Shown: positions 1-5,626, numbered from the stretch's first letter. The stretch is 7,146 nucleotides of DNA from Rubrobacter sp. (GCA_019247245.1 JAFAPF010000396.1:1-7146); one strand, 5' to 3'. Notes: generated from the sequence alone by a model not told the origin. Made by a program: numbers and translations.

Positions 1-1875
1 CCCGAAGACCTCCTCGGCCTTCGTGTGCGGGACGCCCCGACCCACCGCTCGTCCGACGAACTCCCGCCAGATCTCCTCCATAGTGCCCACCCCCCCGTCC
101 TTGGTCATGGCCCTCCTTATGAGATCGCCTTCGGTCAGAGAGAACCCGGCCACCGCGTGGGCCACCTCGAGGACCTGCTCCTGGAAGATCAGAACGCCAT
201 AGGTAGGCTTCAGGATCTCCTTTAGCTCTTGAAGCAGCACGTGGTAAGGTTGCTGGCTGTTCCTCCTGAGCACGTAGGGCGTGACCAGATCTCCCCGAAC
301 CGGTCCGGGCCTGAAGAGCGAGATCTGGGCCACTAGGTCTGAGAACCTTCTTGGCTTGAGGCGGACCGAGAGGTGCATCTGCCCTGGGGATTCCAGTTGG
401 AACATTCCTACGTTCTTGCCGCTCTTGATGAGCCGGTAGGTTTTCTTGTCTTCAGGTGGTGGACTGAGGGGGTCCATCTTCCTACCTAGCCTCTTTGAGG
501 CCAGCTCACCGGCCTTGCGCAGAGCTGTATGCATCTTCAAGCCCAATAGATCGAGCTTCGGTAAGCCGACGTATTCGAGATCATCCTTATCGTATTGGCA
601 TCTGAGTAACCCAGGCTTGCCCGAAGGCTCCAGCGGGACGAGCTCCGAAAGACGGTTCTTTTCGTTGCCGAAGACGAGCCCCCCGAGGTGGGTCCCGGCT
701 TGGTGGTATCGTCCGCGGAGACGCAAGGAGAGGTCCAAAAGGAGCCGGTGCTTTTCCTTATCCCGGAGGGGATGGCCCCTCATGGCGGGCTCGGAGAGTG
801 CCTCCTCACAGGTTTGGGTCCTGCTCGGCACGTAGCGGGAGAGAGCGTTTATCTCTTCCGACGCATGGCCGAGAGCTCTCGCGACGACCCTCACGGCCCC
901 TCGTAGGGAAAGGGTGTTGGCGGTGGCAGCGACGGCAACCCCGTACCGGTCATACCTGCGGATCAGCTCGTCGCGCACCTCGTCCCTTCCTTCCGAGTCT
1001 AGGTCCAGGTCGATATCCGGAGGGTCTTCTCGGCGTTCGTGGAGGAAGCGTTCGAAGGGTAGTCGGTTGGAAAAGGGCTCTGGTTGGGTGAGCCCTAGGC
1101 AGTAGGCGACCAGCGAGTTCGCCGCGCTTCCCCTCCCCGTTACGGGGATACCGTTCTCTTCGGCGATCTTCTTGGCTTCGTGGGCCACCAGGAAATAAGA
1201 AGAGAACCCTAATGAATCGATGCATGAGAGCTCCCTGCAGAGCCTGCGTCGAACCCTTTCCTCCAGCCTCCCGTACCTCTTCCTGGCACCCTCGACGGTC
1301 AACTGGGTCAACCTCTTCTCCGGCGTCTCTCCTTCAGGTAGTTGCACAGTCGGCATGTGCAGCTGCCCCGAAAGCTTCACCATCCCGGCACATCTCTCTG
1401 AAGCCACCACTGTGTTCTGTATGGCCTTAGGGTAATCGCGGAAGAGCCTCTCTATCTTCTCCGGCGGTTTCAGGTAGAGCCTATCGGTAGGCCTGTACCC
1501 AGGACCGGGCAGCGACGATAGGTTCGATGCGGCAACGAGAACCTCGTGAAGACGGTGGTCTTCGGGCTTGAGGTACGTTACCTCATTGGTTGCCAATATC
1601 GGGACTCTCTGCTCTTGAGCGAAGAGGGCTATCCTCCTGAGCCTCCTTCGGCTTCCGGCGGTCTCGTCATCGGTCAGCTCTACGAACACACCTTCTCGCC
1701 CGAAGGCCTCAAGGAGGCGCCTTAGTACCTCCTTGGCTCGCGAAACCTTCCCGGAGAGGACAAGATGATGAGGCAGGTGCCCAAAAGGGATAGCCCCGGT
1801 GAGACAAACCAGACCCTCAGCATGCTCAAGAAGGGAACGCAGAGGACAGAGGGGCTTGCGTCTGTTCTTAGCCAC
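1..1875 (-). CDS. dnaE2: Error-prone DNA polymerase III alpha subunit (DnaE2/ImuC-like), polymerase part, C-terminus beyond left edge
   Basis: This is the main body of a C-family translesion DNA polymerase. The frame is open from a GTG at 1875-1873 to the left edge with no stop, giving 625 residues of a protein family usually 1000-1100 aa long. Visible motifs are GRGSAANSLVAYCLG, the palm motif PPDIDLDLD with the two catalytic aspartates at about residues 287 and 289, and KLDLLGLK with the third aspartate at about residue 442. The 153-residue spacing matches E. coli D403 to D555, so the active site looks intact. YGVLIFQEQV and GDLIRRAM follow near the edge. The first part of the same protein is read in another frame at 1868-2191, so this is the downstream part of a frameshifted gene. 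A separate GTG-started, translationally coupled product is possible, because the GTG overlaps the upstream stop. I am sure of the family; DnaE2 rather than replicative DnaE is inferred from motif style and the DUF6504 neighbour. Confidence 0.88.
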   Translation of the reverse strand, partial: MAKNRRKPLCPLRSLLEHAEGLVCLTGAIPFGHLPHHLVLSGKVSRAKEVLRRLLEAFGREGVFVELTDDETAGSRRRLRRIALFAQEQRVPILATNEVTYLKPEDHRLHEVLVAASNLSSLPGPGYRPTDRLYLKPPEKIERLFRDYPKAIQNTVVASERCAGMVKLSGQLHMPTVQLPEGETPEKRLTQLTVEGARKRYGRLEERVRRRLCRELSCIDSLGFSSYFLVAHEAKKIAEENGIPVTGRGSAANSLVAYCLGLTQPEPFSNRLPFERFLHERREDPPDIDLDLDSEGRDEVRDELIRRYDRYGVAVAATANTLSLRGAVRVVARALGHASEEINALSRYVPSRTQTCEEALSEPAMRGHPLRDKEKHRLLLDLSLRLRGRYHQAGTHLGGLVFGNEKNRLSELVPLEPSGKPGLLRCQYDKDDLEYVGLPKLDLLGLKMHTALRKAGELASKRLGRKMDPLSPPPEDKKTYRLIKSGKNVGMFQLESPGQMHLSVRLKPRRFSDLVAQISLFRPGPVRGDLVTPYVLRRNSQQPYHVLLQELKEILKPTYGVLIFQEQVLEVAHAVAGFSLTEGDLIRRAMTKDGGVGTMEEIWREFVGRAVGRGVPHTKAEEVFG

Positions 1876-2191
1876 ACCGATAAGAGGTGATTAGCTTCGA
1901 GAGCGACCGGTAGCCCTTCGTGCCCTCCGCCAGCAGGACCAGGTGCCCTCCGCCCTCCGTACTTACCTCCGCCCCCACTATCGGAGAGACGCCTAGCTCT
2001 CCGGTAGCCTTCAAGAATCTGGGGACGCCGTAAAACCCGTCGCGATCGGTTAGGGCTAGGTTCTTCGTGTTCATCGTTGCAGCGGCCTCCGCCAGTTCTT
2101 CCGGGGTCGAGGTTCCGAATCCGTAGGAGAAGCCGCTACGCACGTGCAGATGCGTGAACTCCCTGCTCTTCACGGTCTCAATCGACCACAC
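1868..2191 (-). CDS. dnaE2: N-terminal PHP-domain fragment of the same DnaE2-like polymerase, cut off by a frameshift
   Basis: This 107-aa frame starts with GTG and holds the first half of a DnaE PHP domain. HLH at residues 14-16, an FSYGFG stretch, PEELAEAA, ALTDRDGFYG at about 46-55, a GAEV strand and LSKLITSYR near the end are all typical of DnaE2. The canonical histidine after TD is an arginine (TDRD), a variant I associate with actinobacterial DnaE2. The frame hits TAA at 1870-1868. Shifting one base just upstream restores continuous homology (KNRRKPLCPLRSLLE and onward). This is therefore either a single-base indel in a decaying gene, a sequencing error, or a rare coupled split. The start overlaps the end of the upstream DUF6504-like gene by 14 bases, implying co-transcription. 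Confidence 0.8.
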   Translation of the reverse strand: MWSIETVKSREFTHLHVRSGFSYGFGTSTPEELAEAAATMNTKNLALTDRDGFYGVPRFLKATGELGVSPIVGAEVSTEGGGHLVLLAEGTKGYRSLSKLITSYRCG

Positions 2192-2513
2192 TCACAAGAA
2201 ACCACCCCCCGGATCGCTCCAGGGCTAGATCGACGGTAAGCCCGCCAGAGAGTAGAGCCCTGAAGATAAGCCTGTCCTTACACCGCTCCTCGTCCCACCA
2301 TCTACCAACCTCCCTCCAGCGATCCAGGACTTCAACCACCCGTCGTTTCCTCCAGAAGCACCTTCTTACGCTTTGAAGCCTCACAAGCTCCACCCGTCCG
2401 CCGGAGTTTCTTAGCTCAATAGGCTCCTCGAGGACGTGTGCGGCTTGCCCTGCACGCGCTTCGAGCTGCGATGCCAGAGAAAGCCAGGGAGCTTCTAGAA
2501 GGTGCTTGGCCAC
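2178..2513 (-). CDS. DUF6504-like protein upstream of dnaE2
   Basis: The C-terminal 85 residues match the DUF6504 pattern as I know it: an EEPIEL strand at residues 29-34, then VVEVLDRWREVGRWWDEE at about 59-76, and a closing GGWFLVSVVD. Members of this family sit beside error-prone polymerase genes in actinobacteria; their biochemical role is unknown to me. The end overlaps the dnaE2 start by 14 bases, so the two are probably one operon. The start is uncertain. I chose the GTG at 2513-2511 because the frame above it, open to a TTG at 2600-2598, runs through the left inverted repeat of the transposon (residues LVSQVYYCPL), which cannot be ancestral protein. No good Shine-Dalgarno is visible before the GTG. 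The original 5' end may have been altered when the element inserted. Confidence 0.6.
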   Translation of the reverse strand: MAKHLLEAPWLSLASQLEARAGQAAHVLEEPIELRNSGGRVELVRLQSVRRCFWRKRRVVEVLDRWREVGRWWDEERCKDRLIFRALLSGGLTVDLALERSGGWFLVSVVD

Positions 2514-2543
2514 TGCCCGCTTGGAGGCGGGGGTAGGAAATAG

Positions 2544-2571
2544 AGGGCAATAATATACTTGACTCACCAAA
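2544..2571 (+). repeat. Left terminal inverted repeat
   Basis: These 28 bases are the exact reverse complement of 5627-5654. The repeat contains TTGACT at 2559-2564, which resembles a -35 box facing the transposase, and ends 18 bases before the transposase ATG. Confidence 0.92.
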
Positions 2572-2574
2572 TTC

Positions 2575-2583
2575 TGGTATAAT
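2575..2583 (+). promoter_or_regulatory. Extended -10 promoter of the transposase gene
   Basis: TGGTATAAT matches the extended -10 consensus (TGnTATAAT) exactly. The -10 box 2578-2583 ends six bases before the ATG at 2590, so transcription would begin at or next to the start codon and the mRNA would be leaderless. TTGACT at 2559-2564 in the repeat is only 13 bases from the -10, too close for a standard -35. Confidence 0.6.
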
Positions 2584-2589
2584 GTCTTT

Positions 2590-3531
2590 ATGGACGCCAA
2601 TGGTCAGCCTCAAACTCTTGTAGATGCTATCCGATACTTTTCAGACTTAGACGTTGCCACTGCGTATGTTGCAAAGCTCCGTTGGCCAGATGGTCCTGTT
2701 TGTCCGGCGTGTGGACTGGTGGATAAGAACCACTACTACCTCAAAACTCGTCGCCTATGGAAGTGTCGAGCTTGCAAGAAGCAGTTCTCAGTTAAGGTTG
2801 GAACTATCTTCGAGGATTCTGCAATAGGATTAGACAAGTGGTTAGCTGCTATCTGGATGCTCGGCAATTGCAGGAATGGAGTTAGTTCTTACGAGCTGCA
2901 CCGAACTATAGGCATTACCCAGAAAAGCGCGTGGTTCGTGCTGCACCGGATTAGGGCTGCTATGCACAGTGGAACCTTTGAGAGGCTTTCTGGCGAAGTG
3001 GAAGTAGATGAAACCTTTATCGGTGGTAAGGCTCGCAATATGCACAAGAGTAAGCGCGAGGAGAAGATAAAGGGGAGCGGTGCATCCGGCAAGGTGGCAG
3101 TCATGGGATTACTGGAGCGCCACGGCGAAGTCAGAACCAAGGTCATACCGGATATTAAGAGACGCACTCTTCAAGTTGAAGTTCGTAAGAATGTTGAGCC
3201 TGGCTCTGAGATCTACACGGACGCCTTGAAGTCTTACGAGGGCCTAGATCCCGAGTACGTACACCAAGTTGTAGACCACGCAGAGCAGTATGCAGCGGGC
3301 AAGATTCACACCAACACTTTGGAAAACTTCTGGAGCTTGCTCAAGCGTTGCTTTCACGGAACCTACGTTAGTGCTGAACCATTCCACTTGTTCCGGTATC
3401 TGGACGAAGAGGCGTTTCGCTTTAACAACCGTAAGGACAGTGATGCTGGCAGGTTCTCCAAGATAGCTAAGTCCGTTGCGGGGCGTCGCCTAACCTACGC
3501 AGAGTTGACCGGCGAAACGGCATCCAGTTGA
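2590..3531 (+). CDS. IS1595-family transposase (ISXO2-like DDE domain)
   Basis: The 313-aa product cuts and joins the ends of this element. The N-terminus has the family's start pattern (DAIRYFSD, then RWPDGPVCPACG) and a zinc ribbon with cysteines at residues 38, 41, 59 and 62. A helical DNA-binding region with a helix-turn-helix-like stretch follows (about 80-125). The catalytic core has VEVDETFIGGK with Asp140, IYTDALKSY with Asp211, and HTNTLENFWSLLKR with Asn242 and Glu245, the usual third acidic/Asn position of the family. The C-terminal YLDEEAFRFNNRK is also typical. Length is normal and there are no interruptions, so the enzyme is probably active. The ATG has no Shine-Dalgarno and sits at the predicted transcription start. 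It is transcribed away from the left repeat and followed by its own hairpin terminator at 3560. Confidence 0.95.
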   Translation: MDANGQPQTLVDAIRYFSDLDVATAYVAKLRWPDGPVCPACGLVDKNHYYLKTRRLWKCRACKKQFSVKVGTIFEDSAIGLDKWLAAIWMLGNCRNGVSSYELHRTIGITQKSAWFVLHRIRAAMHSGTFERLSGEVEVDETFIGGKARNMHKSKREEKIKGSGASGKVAVMGLLERHGEVRTKVIPDIKRRTLQVEVRKNVEPGSEIYTDALKSYEGLDPEYVHQVVDHAEQYAAGKIHTNTLENFWSLLKRCFHGTYVSAEPFHLFRYLDEEAFRFNNRKDSDAGRFSKIAKSVAGRRLTYAELTGETASS

Positions 3532-3559
3532 AGAAAAACGCGCGGTAAACGCGTGACTG

Positions 3560-3587
3560 AGCGTAGCGATTTTCGCTAGCTTTTGTT
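3560..3587 (+). terminator. Rho-independent terminator after the transposase gene
   Basis: AGC-G-TAGCG pairs with CGCTA-GCT around an ATTTT loop, giving an 8-bp stem with one bulged G. TTTTGTT follows. It lies 28 bases after the transposase stop and should separate transposase transcription from the passenger operon. Confidence 0.6.
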
Positions 3588-3665
3588 CAGCTGTTTGAGC
3601 GCATTTCCGGTGCCTGTCAAGGGATTTTGCCAATTTTTGTAATTTCGGCACCTTTGGGTGTGTCA

Positions 3666-3694
3666 AAAACATTATCACCCAAGTACAATGTTTT
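3666..3694. promoter_or_regulatory. Inverted repeat upstream of the Panacea gene, possible operator
   Basis: AAAACATT (3666-3673) and its reverse complement AATGTTTT (3687-3694) flank a 13-base spacer. The site lies in the 250-base gap before the Panacea gene, next to a consensus TTGACA at 3704-3709. No -10 at standard distance follows that TTGACA; TAGTAT at 3735-3740 is 25 bases away. Autoregulation by an antitoxin would fit, but no operator for this family is known to me. The rest of the gap (3588-3783) holds GGTGCC/GGCACC and GGGTG/CACCC short repeats and no gene. Confidence 0.3.
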
Positions 3695-3783
3695 GGAAAG
3701 CTCTTGACAAACGAGCGGTTCTGTGCTTGCAGCCTAGTATGCCGTTTGGCAGGGGATTTGCGATAGAGAGTAGGTGATGTGGT

Positions 3784-4383
3784 GTGAGCAGAGTACGTGG
3801 ACACGAGTGGCAGGACTTGACTTTTGGTTCGGATGACCAAGAGTCCAGAGAACGCCTGCGCGAGCTGATACTCTTTATCGCTGAAAGGTGTCAGGATGAC
3901 CCGAGGTTTGGGGCGACCAAGCTAGCCAAAATCCTTTATCGTGCGGACTTTATGTCTTTTGCTAGGTATGGAGAGCCCATCACCGGTACCGAATACCAGA
4001 AACTTCCAAAAGGGCCAGTACCCACAGCTGTAGCAGCCTTAAGACACGAGATGATGAAAAATGGCGAAATTGTCATGACTAAAGAGGGGTATAGCCCTTA
4101 TCTTCGGGACCGTGTTATTCCCCTAAGGGAAGCAAACCTCGATAAATTCAAGGCGCGTGACATTGCGCTGGTGGACGGGGTTATCCGAATGTTCTATGGA
4201 GCTACCGCTGCGGAGGTAAGTGAATTTACACATGACCGCGCTTGGGAAGCTGCTGAACTTTACGAGCGTATCCCGTATGAAGCAGTCTTTGTGTCTGATG
4301 AAGAGCTAACCGAACACGACATCGCTGTGGCACATGAGATGATTGCCGAATACGAGGAATACGAGCGGGCCAAAAACAAGTAG
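3784..4383 (+). CDS. Panacea-domain (DUF4065) protein, probable antitoxin of a PanAT-type module
   Basis: This 199-aa protein carries a Panacea/DUF4065 domain over residues 24-165. Its hallmarks are clear: GATKLAKILYRADF at 43-56, RYGEPITGTEYQKLPKGPVP at 61-80, and later WEAAELYERIPYE. Panacea proteins (PanA, related to SocA) are established antitoxins able to neutralise many unrelated toxins encoded next to them. Here the next gene downstream is a small protein with toxin-like features, so antitoxin is the best reading, though some Panacea proteins act as phage or proteolysis factors. The start is GTG, with AGGTGA six bases upstream as a plausible Shine-Dalgarno. The acidic tail (residues 170-196) is rich in Glu. 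The gene is more AT-rich than the flanking host genes. Confidence 0.85.
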   Translation: MSRVRGHEWQDLTFGSDDQESRERLRELILFIAERCQDDPRFGATKLAKILYRADFMSFARYGEPITGTEYQKLPKGPVPTAVAALRHEMMKNGEIVMTKEGYSPYLRDRVIPLREANLDKFKARDIALVDGVIRMFYGATAAEVSEFTHDRAWEAAELYERIPYEAVFVSDEELTEHDIAVAHEMIAEYEEYERAKNK

Positions 4384-4442
4384 GACGTGTAATCAGAACG
4401 CTCGTAGAAAGCGAACTGTATACCAAGCAATGTGACCGCATT

Positions 4443-4688
4443 GTGAGCACGTACTACCGAGCGGTCGAGCCACTTCGGGGTCTCACTAACACGATAAGCA
4501 GGTACCCAGAGGTTTTTGACGTAGTGCCAGGAAATGAACAATATCAACTAGCCAAGTCCGACAGCTTCGCAAGGCCGAGCGGCATAGTTGCTAGGTTGAG
4601 GATCGTCTTTCAAATATTGGACGAAGACCGAGTACTGCTTGCAGCGATAAGCGCAGAAGAGGAGGACGAGCCTTATGAGGGATTCTGA
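4443..4688 (+). CDS. Small protein downstream of the Panacea gene, candidate RelE/ParE-fold toxin
   Basis: The GTG-started frame gives 81 aa, but the same frame is open upstream from 4338 and reads VIRTLVESELYTKQCDRIV directly after the Panacea stop. That looks like real protein (an initial strand and helix), so the true product may be about 98 aa and start near 4389-4392. The codons there are GTA and ATC, not standard starts, although AGGA at 4382-4385 is six bases from the ATC. The C-terminal half, ISRYPEVFDVVPG then ARLRIVFQILDEDRVLLAAI, resembles the strand-rich end of RelE/ParE toxins, including an Arg-rich strand followed by a D-E-D-R-V turn. Position after a Panacea antitoxin supports the toxin reading. 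Family assignment is inference from pattern only, without a search. Confidence 0.6.
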   Translation: MSTYYRAVEPLRGLTNTISRYPEVFDVVPGNEQYQLAKSDSFARPSGIVARLRIVFQILDEDRVLLAAISAEEEDEPYEGF

Positions 4689-4827
4689 GGATAGACGTTC
4701 TGAGTCACCTACCCCCTTCCAGCGATTTGAGGAATTAACCAAGCGCTTGCTGGCTGTCCCCAAGAAAGAGGCGGATGCCAAGGCGAAAGAACTTAAGGGG
4801 CGCAGAAGAAACAACAAACCATGTTGA
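4675..4827 (+). CDS. Small 50-aa charged protein, third gene of the Panacea operon
   Basis: An ATG nine bases after a perfect AGGAGG (4660-4665) opens a 50-codon frame that overlaps the end of the preceding gene by 14 bases. The product has a short acidic N-terminus, a core TPFQRFEELTKRLLAVPKKE at residues 13-32 that is probably one amphipathic helix, and a basic tail ending GRRRNNKPC. Small proteins with an F-x-R-F-E-x-L-x-x-x-L-L-x-V-P-K core recur in my memory beside toxin-antitoxin genes, but I cannot name a function. The strong ribosome site and overlap argue that it is a real gene, co-translated with the toxin-like gene. Confidence 0.68.
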   Translation: MRDSEDRRSESPTPFQRFEELTKRLLAVPKKEADAKAKELKGRRRNNKPC

Positions 4828-4837
4828 CTACTGAAAA

Positions 4838-4863
4838 GAAGGGGGTCGCAAACGACCCCCTTC
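4838..4863 (-). terminator. Strong hairpin terminator between convergent passenger operons
   Basis: GAAGGGGGTCG (4838-4848) pairs perfectly with CGACCCCCTTC (4853-4863) around a CAAA loop. Read on the minus strand it is followed by TTTTCAG, so it works best for the two small minus-strand genes. The plus operon ends 11 bases before it and may use the same hairpin, although no T-run follows on that strand. Confidence 0.75.
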
Positions 4864-4911
4864 GGCTGCGCAGTTAGTGTTGTGCTAGAGTTCTAAACCT
4901 AGAGGAGGAAT

Positions 4912-5031
4912 CTACTTCCTCTTCTCAACGATCGTGGTTTTTGGGTGGCGCTGGGCAGTCGCCTGGGTCACGAAGCGTCCGGTGATAGCGGACCGTGGCC
5001 TGCCACCCGAAGACCCTTTCTTCTTGCTCAT
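4912..5031 (-). CDS. Small basic 39-aa protein (RSAITGRFVT...RHPKTT type)
   Basis: The ATG at 5031-5029 is preceded by GGAGAGGAGGTGACTAA, an excellent ribosome site. The 39-residue product reads as a basic N-terminus, then RSAITGRFVTQATAQRHPKT, then a charged end. Very small proteins with this R-S-x-x-T-G-x-F/Y-V-x-x-x-T-A-x-R-H-P-K-T-T pattern are common in actinobacterial and firmicute accessory regions and have no function I know of. There is no membrane segment or cysteine cluster. It lies 43 bases downstream of another tiny basic gene in the same direction, and both are followed by the hairpin at 4838-4863, so they probably form a two-gene transcript running against the Panacea operon. 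Confidence 0.7.
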   Translation of the reverse strand: MSKKKGSSGGRPRSAITGRFVTQATAQRHPKTTIVEKRK

Positions 5032-5074
5032 TTAGTCACCTCCTCTCCTAGAGAGTCGTGCGTGTGCGACTTAA

Positions 5075-5185
5075 CTAGTCTTCGGTAGAGCGGCGGTGGC
5101 CGCGAACCTGCTGCCGCTTACCGTTGACCTTACGGGTATAGCCCTTGACAGGCACAATTTTCTTACCGCTCTTTGTCTTTGCTAT
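5075..5185 (-). CDS. Small basic 36-aa protein (PVKGYTRKVNGK...VRGHRRS type) with an apparent ATA start
   Basis: The frame reads AKTKSGKKIVPVKGYTRKVN and onward to VRGHRRSTED and stop. The V-P-V-K-G-Y-T-R-K and H-R-R-S pattern matches a widespread family of very small uncharacterised proteins. A strong Shine-Dalgarno (AAAGGAGGTGAG) precedes it, and eight bases after AGGAGG, where ATG would be expected, the codon is ATA at 5185-5183. The only standard in-frame start is a GTG at 5194-5192, which lies within the Shine-Dalgarno itself. Either ATA is used, which is rare and weak, or the start has been lost by one G-to-A change. It lies upstream of the other tiny basic gene and is probably co-transcribed with it. 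Confidence 0.58.
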   Translation of the reverse strand: MAKTKSGKKIVPVKGYTRKVNGKRQQVRGHRRSTED

Positions 5186-5229
5186 AGCTCTCACCTCCTT
5201 TCCACTATCCCGGCACAGCCTGCGAGGAG

Positions 5230-5238
5230 TATACCAGG
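5230..5238 (-). promoter_or_regulatory. Possible extended -10 promoter for the two small minus-strand genes
   Basis: On the minus strand the bases read TGGTATACT, an extended -10 (TGn followed by a one-mismatch TATAAT), about 45 bases upstream of the ATA-started gene. No clear -35 at 17 bases is seen. Confidence 0.4.
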
Positions 5239-5286
5239 GATTATGGCTTAGTATCGCTCAAGATGGATATAGATGGGTTAAGGTGG

Positions 5287-5318
5287 CTACTTACATAGCT
5301 TGGTACTATAATAAGTAG
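5287..5318 (+). promoter_or_regulatory. Promoter with flanking inverted repeat upstream of the HTH gene
   Basis: A perfect TATAAT lies at 5307-5312, 44 bases before the ATG at 5356. CTACTTA (5287-5293) and its reverse complement TAAGTAG (5312-5318) bracket the spacer and -10, as an autorepressor site might. No convincing -35 is present, which would fit an activated or weak promoter. Confidence 0.45.
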
Positions 5319-5355
5319 TTCCGAGCGTGTTGCTATGAGTCAGGGAAAGGAGGGA

Positions 5356-5553
5356 ATGGTGGATACACTGACGAAAGAAGTGTTGAATGTAGAAGAGGCT
5401 GCCGAATTTTTGGGATTTGCTCCGTACACTATACGCGAGAAGGCAAGGGAAGGAGAAATACCGGCTCGTAAAATAGGTAGAGAATGGCGGTTTTCCCGCC
5501 GGATGCTTTTGGAATGGCTAGAGTGTGGTAGCACCCCGAAAGCGCCAACCTGA
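5356..5553 (+). CDS. Excisionase-like helix-turn-helix DNA-binding protein
   Basis: The product is a single winged-HTH domain of the HTH_17/excisionase (MerR-like) type: LNVEEAAEFLGFAPYTIREK for the turn region, then AREGEIPARKIGREWRFSRR for the wing, and MLLEWLEC at the end. Such proteins act as recombination directionality factors or as small regulators. Several starts are in frame. ATG at 5335 has no ribosome site. ATG at 5356 and GTG at 5359 follow AGGAGG (5348-5353) by two and five bases, so GTG 5359 has the better spacing; I give 5356 as the nearby ATG. No recombinase other than the transposase is in the element, so a regulatory role over the passenger genes or transposition is as likely as excision. 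An inverted repeat around its -10 hints at self-control. Confidence 0.78.
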   Translation: MVDTLTKEVLNVEEAAEFLGFAPYTIREKAREGEIPARKIGREWRFSRRMLLEWLECGSTPKAPT

Positions 5554-5573
5554 AGTACTTCTGAAGCTTTTTG

Positions 5574-5613
5574 GTGAAGAGGGGCAGGACATTCACATCC
5601 TGCCCCTCTTCAC
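5574..5613. terminator. Perfect 16-bp hairpin at the right end of the element
   Basis: GTGAAGAGGGGCAGGA (5574-5589) pairs without mismatch with 5598-5613 around an 8-base loop. It begins 20 bases after the HTH gene stop and ends 13 bases before the right inverted repeat. Neither strand has a clear T-run after it, so it may be a terminator that insulates the element or a structural palindrome. The rest of 5554-5771 holds the right inverted repeat and about 115 bases of host flank in which I see no gene. Confidence 0.6.
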
Positions 5614-5626
5614 GTGCATTAGCCGG

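Noticed and set aside
25..1435. Several plus-strand and one minus-strand open frames of 60-130 codons
   Set aside because: They lie opposite or out of frame with the continuous dnaE2 reading, which has all polymerase motifs; their translations are low-complexity Arg/Ser/Pro-rich shadows.
1868..1882. Programmed +1 frameshift in dnaE2
   Set aside because: There is no slippery run and no upstream Shine-Dalgarno-like stimulator as in prfB, and the family does not use one; an indel is simpler.
2559..2583. TTGACT in the left repeat as the -35 of the transposase promoter
   Set aside because: Only 13 bases separate it from TATAAT; the extended -10 alone explains promoter activity better.
2416..2613. 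Minus-strand 65-codon frame beside the DUF6504-like gene
   Set aside because: It runs through the transposon end and out of frame with the recognisable DUF6504 pattern; no motif is visible.
3490..3840. Minus-strand 116-codon frame across the gap before the Panacea gene
   Set aside because: It spans a terminator and the ends of two clear genes, has no motif and no ribosome site.
4226..4817. Minus-strand frames opposite the Panacea operon
   Set aside because: They are antisense to better supported genes and lack motifs or Shine-Dalgarno sites.
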